From assembly GCA_037976565.1 (NCBI GenBank), contig CP137671.1, forward strand, positions 25,918,813 to 25,982,812: a stretch of DNA of 64,000 nucleotides, read 5' to 3'. The first letter of the stretch is position 1, and each line of letters begins with the position of its first letter. The notes under the pieces were generated by a model, which saw only the letters and a program-made list of their open reading frames with translations, had not been told where the DNA came from and did no database searches. This document shows, one piece after another, positions 52,201 to 61,200 of the stretch. The position numbers were made by a program, and so were the translations under genes. The stretch comes from Mesocentrotus franciscanus (lineage: Eukaryota > Echinodermata > Echinoidea > Camarodonta > Strongylocentrotidae).

Positions 52201-55200
52201 ACTGATATGCATTTGCTCCTAATAACAAAGATGGATAGTCGCCTCTAAATATGAATGTTTGGTTTGTTTGACCTGAGTGCTAAGAAAGCATGTGTATGCT
52301 TGTTAACAATCAACAAGGGGACCGACGGCCAAAATCCTCTCTGAGTGACTTGGTAATGAGGATTAAAGCCTTACTAAAGGGCACTGGTTCATCGATTTGG
52401 TTTCGAACGCGGGACTTCCCAGTTACGAGACCACTGCTCTACCACTGAGCCATCGTGCCTTTTTTTTTTTTTTTTTTTTTTTTCCATCATTTATTAATTG
52501 AATAATTAATACTGACATAATTATATTGATTACAAAGAAAAACACATGAATTATATATCACAAAAAATAATTATACTTTTTTTAACATAGTTAACATTTT
52601 TTTCCAGAGGTGAAACTTTTCAACATTTGCCCTCCATAATATTTCCTTTACATAAATGTCGAATATGTTTATAAAATTACGTTTTCTTTTTTGTGTATAT
52701 AAAACATAAGAAGCTAAATTAATTAATAGGTTTTTAAAAACTACATATTTTGAATTTATATAATCACATTGCTTGCCTACAATTATATCACTGTAATCAA
52801 TTTGTTCATTATCAAACAATACTTCTGTTTTTCTGAGAAAAATTAAGACCTTGTTCCAAAATATTTTTGAGTAAACACAATCATAAAATAAATGATAATA
52901 ATTTTCTGTGCATTTGCACTTCAAACAATAATCATGATCAGATTTTTGAAACGATATAGATATTCTTCACATGCTAGTAACTTATAGAGTAGTTTGAAAT
53001 TAAACTGTTTTAATCGTATTTCTTTGACGTATGTCAAATTAATTTCCAAATATTTGTCCAGGATAACTTTTTTCCAAAAAAATATTCCCAATAAATTTGA
53101 ACATTTGGATTTATAAAAGTTCTATCAACTAATACCTTATATATAACTTGTGACATCTTTTCGTGCCATCGTGCCTGTAATTGATTCAACTCACTTTCCA
53201 TTTCTTGCCATCCTTGTCTGGTGGTACGATGTCTTCAAAGGCATCAGAGAAGGGGAAGTGTCCGAGGTAACGGCAGAGACAGGCGATCTCAACACAAGCG
53301 ACCTCAGTGTTCAGAATAGGGTGCTGCTGTTACGATCATTCTGTTTGAGCATTGATGCCAGTTTGCCCCCCAAGTGGCTGACACTGCATTGAAAATGAAA
53401 AGTAATATAGTCTGAAATGATGATAGTTTGTTAATGTTCTTTTCATTATTTTTATTTTGAAAAGCTCCTGGCAACTAAAAAACGGGCATTTATTGTCATA
53501 GAGACTGACAATTTATTTAATTTGGAAACAAAAATACAAGAACAAAATCAAGGATTTCATCAATTTCAGGTCGGAAAACATAAGAATTATTTTGTCTTCT
53601 TGTCTTTATAAACACAGATTTCGTATTATTTTTCTTCCTAAGTGAATTTGTCTTGACAGGTTCCAATATTCTGTCTTATGTCTTCTCATGACCAATAAAT
53701 TAAACTTGACAATGTCCAATCACCCATTCCCGCATTGGTTATACGAGTCATGCTCCTGCGATAATTTATCTGCGTGAATCTCCTACACTAACCGTATTTT
53801 TAACTTCAACACTATACCCAACACTATGCCCAATACTATGCCCAACACTAACCCTTTACCCCGTATCTTGCCCTAAAACCCAATTGCAAACGTACTTTTA
53901 ATGAAAGAAAGCCCGGAGCAATTTAAAAGATTTATTATCTCTTAGATAGATTTTGCAATTTATATTCATTAGATAACCAATACCGAGGAGGAACTTTTGT
54001 TGAGAGAATAAAAAGTTTTGGTAGAATCTGCTGGTCAATCTTCATGATATCGTGGTTAAACCATTGGCCAGTATCATAGCTGGAACCGGAGACAATTTCT
54101 TAAAACGTCAGGTATAGTTCGAAGTGATTATTGGTCTTCCATTAGTTTGATGATTACATCCCTACAACCGTTTCTCGTTTCCATTTCTACCCGACCCTAT
54201 AACCCTTAAATCTCTAATTGTGAAAACTTAACGTACCCTATGGAGTGTTCAAATCTGGTATGGACGGCGCTTGGGAACACATAACAGGTACATCCAAGCT
54301 GCTTGATGAATCGTAGTCTCTGAAACTCTGGTGTATCGATGATAATCTGACAATGCTTCGGCATCTTAACACTGTTATGAATGGGGTCATTAAAAACCTG
54401 TATTGCGAAAGAGAAATAAACTGATTTCTGGAACCTTCAATTTTCTCGAACCTAGCAGGAAGGTGAGTTCCTGAACCTAGCTTCCATGCTGTGTATTGAT
54501 GGTTGATTTTTACATGACAGCATGTGAAGGCCGGGGCGTTTGCTCTAGCCCCTTAGAATGTATAGAGCCTACAAACATGCAAAGTACGCCGAAGTACCGT
54601 TGGGCATCTTGTTTTAAGGTCTCAACTTCTGTTGCAATATCATGTCTTCCGTGGAATGAATTATTGAAGGTACATACAATCACAGAACTGTAAAACATAC
54701 AATACATACATCCCATCCCCTCATCTACACACAAACACACACTCACACACACACACACACACACTACGCTCAAACCCAATCGGAAATACTTTAGCCCCCC
54801 ACTTTGAAAAACGTTCCGCGGAGCCTGTGGAGAAAATAGTTGTTGAACCGTGAAAGGAATATGGTTTTGAAAACGTATATTTACGAGAACAAAACGCTTC
54901 CAAAGTTTGACTTTTTTTATAGGGTTATCTTAATTTCTCTCTCCTCCCACCGCCTCTATCATTTATGTTTTTAACGTGTTGAACAGTGAAGTGAAAATAA
55001 ACTGGATATTTTTTCAGACTGTTTAATATTAATTTTTCTCCGAGCTTTCCAAAAACTATTGCTTTTTGTATAAGATATATACGCCACTAAATTATTTTCC
55101 ACTTTTAAAAGGAGGAAAAAAGCACCTGTGTTATAATACTGACACAATTAATGTTCTCTCTCTTTGTTAAATGCCTAATTTCGTTTCTTTTTGCTTTTCA

Positions 55201-58200
55201 AAAAGCTTTAGGATTTTCCGCATTTCAAAGATTAAGAATACAAACACACCCTGATCAGAACGTTTATTGTTCTCGCCTTCTATGATCGACAAAGTACCTA
55301 TTTTTCGTGTAAAAGGGAGGTTTCTTTTGTGTTCACTCTCTACCTTTATCCAACAGCGAGGTGAAGTGAAAAGGACCTCATCATCATTGTTTTTTCTCCG
55401 CTATAGTTAGCTCGATCTTTAAGGGGGAAATGTCATAATGATTTCTTACTTGTCTCCTACCTTTATTCTTTCCTTTAAAAAGGGAATGTTTCATAATCTC
55501 GAAACAGTTCCTGGTCTCTCGTTTAAAAAACTTTTCATTCCACTTTTTAAAAAAGCTATAGAATTTGTTAAGGTTCATAATTTCCAAAATGAAATAGACC
55601 GGACTATTTATTATTGACATGACTTTTCCTCACCTTCTTTGTCTTATCTTTGTAATCCTAACACAGTTCATGTTCACTATCTTCAAAAAGTTACGTTTCT
55701 TTTCTAATTGCTTTTTAAAAGGCCTTTGGAATCTGGCCGCTTTTTAAACACTAAGAAATAAAATTAAACTTTCCTTCCTAATCACGCACTTGTATTCTCG
55801 ACATAGTTCCTGTTCTCTTTTTCTCCTTTTCGGGTTTTAAAAGAGCTATAGAATTTACAGATTTGTTTAAGACAAAAAAATGCACTCGAAGAAAAACTAT
55901 TTTTTTGTTTTACCCTTTCCATTATCGTTTCCTTTTACCTAATATTTTTACAGAACATTCAGTAAAGGCATCTTTTAACGATGTTAAATCTGAGATGCAT
56001 GGCCCTACGAGTTATCAGTGTCTTTGATATGGTGTAATATTGAAGCCCTAACAAAATTGTGCTTCAAAATGATCATGAAGTGCCTCAAAAAAGTACAAAA
56101 TCTTTGAGTGACCGGTTGTACCATACTCATTTTTTCCAATAGACTGTAGTGTTATAAAAACCGTTATGAAAACGGTTTTTAAATTTCGATTTCAATCACA
56201 AATATCTTGATAATCAGACAGGCGATCGGCTTGTAAAAGTCAAGGGTTCCTGACTGATCATAAGATTTATGATTATCATTGCCGCATGAGCTAAATTCAG
56301 GATTTTGTTTCAGAATCTGAGACAAAGATACCCATTCCCTTTAACATTGAACAACCGAAAAATCTTTTAAAATACAATTTTGTTCACAAATTCGAAATAG
56401 TCCATGTTTTTCAACAACCAAAAATTAGTCGTGGCAGGTCACTTTTTGCCTCTATATAGCTCTTGTGAAGACAAAATGTAATATCTATGTCTTAGAAATG
56501 AAGGCCTATTTATTCTCGGCTACTTTTACAAGATAAATTAATCGCTAGCTATTATAGGCCTCTGTAAATATATAATTCCTGATGGGCCTTTGCCCATTGG
56601 GTCTGATCGTTCACCCCTTTTTTTTTACACACATGTCATGCCGATACAACAACCTGATCTTAAATCTACGCCCTAAAATATACACCCGTACTACCGACCA
56701 CAGACTTTGGGTGATTCAAGCTAAGCAGCCTTAATTCATACTTGAACAATATAATCTGGCACAATGGCGTTGTGTCGCAGAGCGGGTGTTTCGTTTCACT
56801 GTACCACTTTGTTCTGACCTACCAGACACACTTGAGCTGACCCATTATTTTCTAATAAATATTACCAAATCAACATGCATACCTCAGAGATCACAAAGTT
56901 GACTCATTTTAAAATTTTCTCGCTCAAAGTGTCATTTTCAGGAACTTTTTAAAAAGTTGATCGTATTTTTCGGGCGACGAAAAGATGACGACGATCTTAA
57001 AACTTTGCATAATGTCATGAACATTCACTAGCAAAAAAAAATCACAGAAACTGTCTCATGAAAATGCCTCTGTGTAGAAAATGAATAGGAAAAAAGTCGA
57101 TCAGATCAAAGTGTGTCAGGTAGGTCAGAAAGAAGTGGTACAGTAAATGGAAACACCCCGCAGCGCGCGTCTGCGTAAAAAAAACTATATGACAATAGAT
57201 GCATATAATAGTTTTTGAGCTCGCTGTAAATTTTCGTAAACTTAGACTTGTTGGTTATTAATGATGTTATTTAATCGCTAAATGACAGATAGAGGTGTAT
57301 GTTACATTTATATTTCTTCAAAACACAGAGTTGCCCTGATTTCTAGACTGTGAACTCCATCTTTCAAACGCAACGAATCAGAACTTGAAAACATGAGAGC
57401 GGAACGTGCGAAGTAGGACCTCGAGCAGCAGAACGGGCCGGCGAGCTGGACTCTACAGAAAAGGGGTCGCTGATCAGTATGACATTGCCATTATCAACTG
57501 CCTTGACTTGACAAAGATAATATTATCTACCCGGACTTGACAAAAATCAAAAGAGGAGTACGTCATGGATGCGCAATGCCCCCATCTCTGTTCAACTTGT
57601 GCACACAGTTGGTATTCAGGAAATTTCAGATATGAAAGGTGTAAGTATTGGGGGTGTAAATATTAATAATTTACCTTATGCGGATGACACTGTACTTTGC
57701 GCAGAGAATGAAGCAGATTTACAACATGTATTGGATATTGTAAAAGTCAAAAGTGAAGAATTTGGTCTACGAATGAGTGTCAAAAAAACTAAGTATATGA
57801 TATTTAGTAGAACAGAGAATAAGCCTAGAATCTGTTTGAAACTCGATGGACATATCATTGAGCAGGTCAGTAATTACATCTACGAAGCAGAAATAAAAAG
57901 AAGAATAGAAATTGCTCGGAATACATTTCTCGAAATGAAAGACTTATTCACAGATAGAAAGGTGAAATTTGCGCTTAGGTTAAGACTAGTAAAATGTTAT
58001 GTATGGTCTGTCCTATTGTATGGAGCAGAAACATGGACCATAAGCAAGGCCATGGAAAATAGAATAACATATTTTGAAATGTGGATTTACAGAAGAATGA
58101 TGAAAATATCGTGGAAACGAATGAAAACCAACAAAGAGGTATTGCACATGGCAGGGCGTAAACGAATTGCACTGGTAGGATTAGTTAAGGAGAGAAAAGT

Positions 58201-61200
58201 CAAATACTTTGGTCATGTTAAAAGGCACCAAAGCCTCTTAAAGGATGTGTTGGAGGGAAGAGTGGAAGGAACTAGACCGAGAGGGAGACCCAGAATCAAC
58301 TGGGAAGAGAATGTCAAGAACTGGAGTGGACTAAAACTGCAAGAGTGCACCAGAATGGCAGAATATAGAGTGAAATGGAGAGAGCAATCAACCTCCGAAC
58401 CAGGAAAGATACTTAGAAAGAGGACTTGACAAAGAGAATTTTTCTGCCCTGACTTGAAAAAGATAATTTTATCTCCCCGACTTGACATAGATAATATAAT
58501 CTAACTGGACTTGACAAAGATAACATCATCTACCCGGACTTGTCATCTCCCCGACTTGACAAAGATAACATAATCTACCCGGACTTGACAAAGATTATAT
58601 CATCTACCCTGACTTGACAATAATAATCATAATAATATGGATATTTATATAGCGCCGGTATCCGCCAGGCTCTGACATTCAAGTCGCTTAACACATATTT
58701 GACTTGACAAAGATAATATAATTGACCTGAACTTGACACAGATAATATATCCTTCCCGACTTGACAAAGATAATATTATCTTACCCGACTTGTTGTCAAA
58801 ATGGCACTACTGTATTTTTGTAAAAAAATAGCATTGTTTTTTTTTTCATCTCAAATATATTTGTGACACAACCTTGTTCTTGTTAGAAGATTTGATGTTA
58901 AAAAATAGTAGCTATTAAACAAATAGGGCAAAAGTTTAAAAAAACATTAAATCAGCGTAAATCAGCGTAGGCATACTTACCAATGCCTGGGATTCATTCG
59001 AATTTTCATCTGGCCGGTCATCCACGTCTACATCATCTCTGCCATGTGTGTCTGAGCTGAGTAAATTAATGCGTGTCCCTTCCTATTTAAAAATGAAATA
59101 TAATATAGCCAAGCCTTAGAGAATGTAACGCCCTCATCCACAAGAAATTTGTCACCGTAGATGGAAAACATTTTAAACTATACCCCATGTCAAAAAGAAT
59201 CCTGTGCAGGGATGGTTAATGTGACATAAAATAGTCCCACCACGAGAATAAAAGAAAAGGCGACGTATTTTTTAATGATATCCCGGGTACCTTGGGCAGA
59301 TTAGCCCTGTGCTAAACAAGTTATCCAATCTACCCATCTAATATTTTAACGAGCGATTCAAGGCAAAGTTTCTATTTTTTTCATCTCAAACTACTAACCC
59401 TTAAAAATGTATCTCATTATTGTCCAAATGTCAATGTCACATGAACACTTATACAGTAAATAGACTCTCATAAAGCTTATGAGGAATATAAAAACTATTT
59501 CATATTAACTTTTTTGAATTATCAAAGTACCTAAATAATTTCGATCTTTAGATCAGGGATGTAAATTTAAACATACCATGTGCTCTTTTTTAGGATCCTT
59601 TTCGGTGGGTGACGTATATAGAGAATATTACAGGGGGTACTTTGTCAGTCACCTCAGAGAATCCATAATTTCAACTGGAGCCTCTCTCAGTGCAGGTCGA
59701 AAAACCAGTTGAAACCAGTAGGCAATTGGTCAACTGGTACCAGTTAAAGTAGTCAACTGGTACCAGTTGAAACCTGAATATTCAACTGGTTATTACTATG
59801 AAAATTGAAACAACGCTAACTGGGACCAATTGAAAAACCAGTTGACATCAGAGACCAGTTGATATTTTCAGTTGATTTACCAGTTGATATTTTCAGTTGA
59901 TTTACCAGTTGATATTTTCAGTTGATTTACCAGTTGAAAAACAGTAGATTTACCAGTTGAAAAACAGTAGATTTACCAGTTGAAAACCATTTGGAAAGAA
60001 TACAAGTTGATTATAGCTAGTTCTTATATAGCGCTTTTCAGGACCGAAGGCCCTCTCAAAGCTTTTTACAGATATATGTATTATTATTACCCCGGTCATC
60101 GGATTCAGGCTTACCCGCATACAATGTATGCACATTCTCCACTCCTGGGAGCATTCCAGCCAAGCGTCATTTTTACAAGCGCACACTTGCTAATCTAAGC
60201 ACATTAGCTTTCGCATCCTACCGGGTACCCATTTAACACCTGGGTGGAGAGTGGCAAATGTAGATCAATGTCTTGCCAAAGGACATTAGTGCCGCGGTGG
60301 GACTTGAACCGCGGACCTCGTGATCCACAGTCCGGTGACATATCCACTCGTCCACGACACCTCTACGAAGAAGGCCATCATTGCTCCGATCCCAAAGGAT
60401 TATAAAAGAATTATCCAGTAGAGAACAGTAATCAACTGATAATCAATAATCAATATTGGCATCTGGCCGCCAACTACACCATTATATGGACTCTTGCACT
60501 TGCCCCATCACAAAGATCATTTGAAGTTGATTACAGATGAGAGTCATATAAAGGATGATTTGGAGTTCGTACATGTATATATACAAAATTATTTTAAAAA
60601 TCCTGGTTATTAATTACATGTATCAATATATCTATTTTTACGTCTTAAATTAGATGTCAAACATGATCAGACATTTATAATATATTTGTCGATGATTGAC
60701 TAAAAACATACAAATCACAACATTGATGTGCATTGTCACATTAGCTTGACAGATCATCATAATTATATTTTCTGTGAAAACATGCAAATTAATCATGAAT
60801 ATGCATGAGATACATTGAACTGGTTTTTCAACTGGTAAATCACTTGGTAATCATCTACTGGTTTTTAAATGGTAAATCAACTGCTAATCATTTACTGGTT
60901 TTCAACTGGTAAATTAACTGGTAATCAATTACTGGTTTTGAACTGGTAAATCAACTGGTAATCATCTAGTGGTAATCATCTACTGGTTTTCAGTGAACTA
61001 GTAAAGCAACTGGTAATCATATACTGGTTTTCAACTAGTAAATCAACTGGTAATCATCTACTGGTTTTCAACTGGTCTCAGATGTCAACTGGTTTTTCAA
61101 TTGGTCCCAGTTGGCAGTGATTCAATTTCCATATTTAAAAACAGTTAAATATAATGGTTTCAACTGATAACAGTTAACTACTGGTTTTAACTGGCACAAG

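Larger units (their letters stand above)
57270..59692. repeat. Duplicated block, copy 1 (contains linker exon)
   Basis: CGCTAAATGACAGATAGAGG starts both blocks (57284 and 61592). Common parts in order are GTGAACTCCATCTTTCAAAC, the CTCGAGCAGCAG segment, ACTTGACAAAGATAATATTA, GACACAACCTTGTTCTTG, the whole linker exon with both splice sites, and CAGTCACCTCAGAGAATCCA. Copy 1 is longer because it holds a LINE fragment and more tandem units. A stretch near 57470 is shorter than in copy 2. Confidence 0.85.

Noticed and set aside
53195..53383. Alternative acceptor that would rescue the HD exon frame
   Set aside because: AG sites at AACAG, CAGCAG and CAAACAG were tried; each keeps the stop or gives the wrong phase after the GG-ending donor exon.
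53150..53392. 80-codon + strand frame over the HD exon
   Set aside because: Shadow of the SAMHD1-like exon on the - strand.
3558..60362. tRNA genes at SINE heads (for example 3558, 6373, 17354, 40433, 52440, 60362)
   Set aside because: The A- and B-box-like parts are followed by SINE bodies and tails, and the acceptor stems do not pair well.
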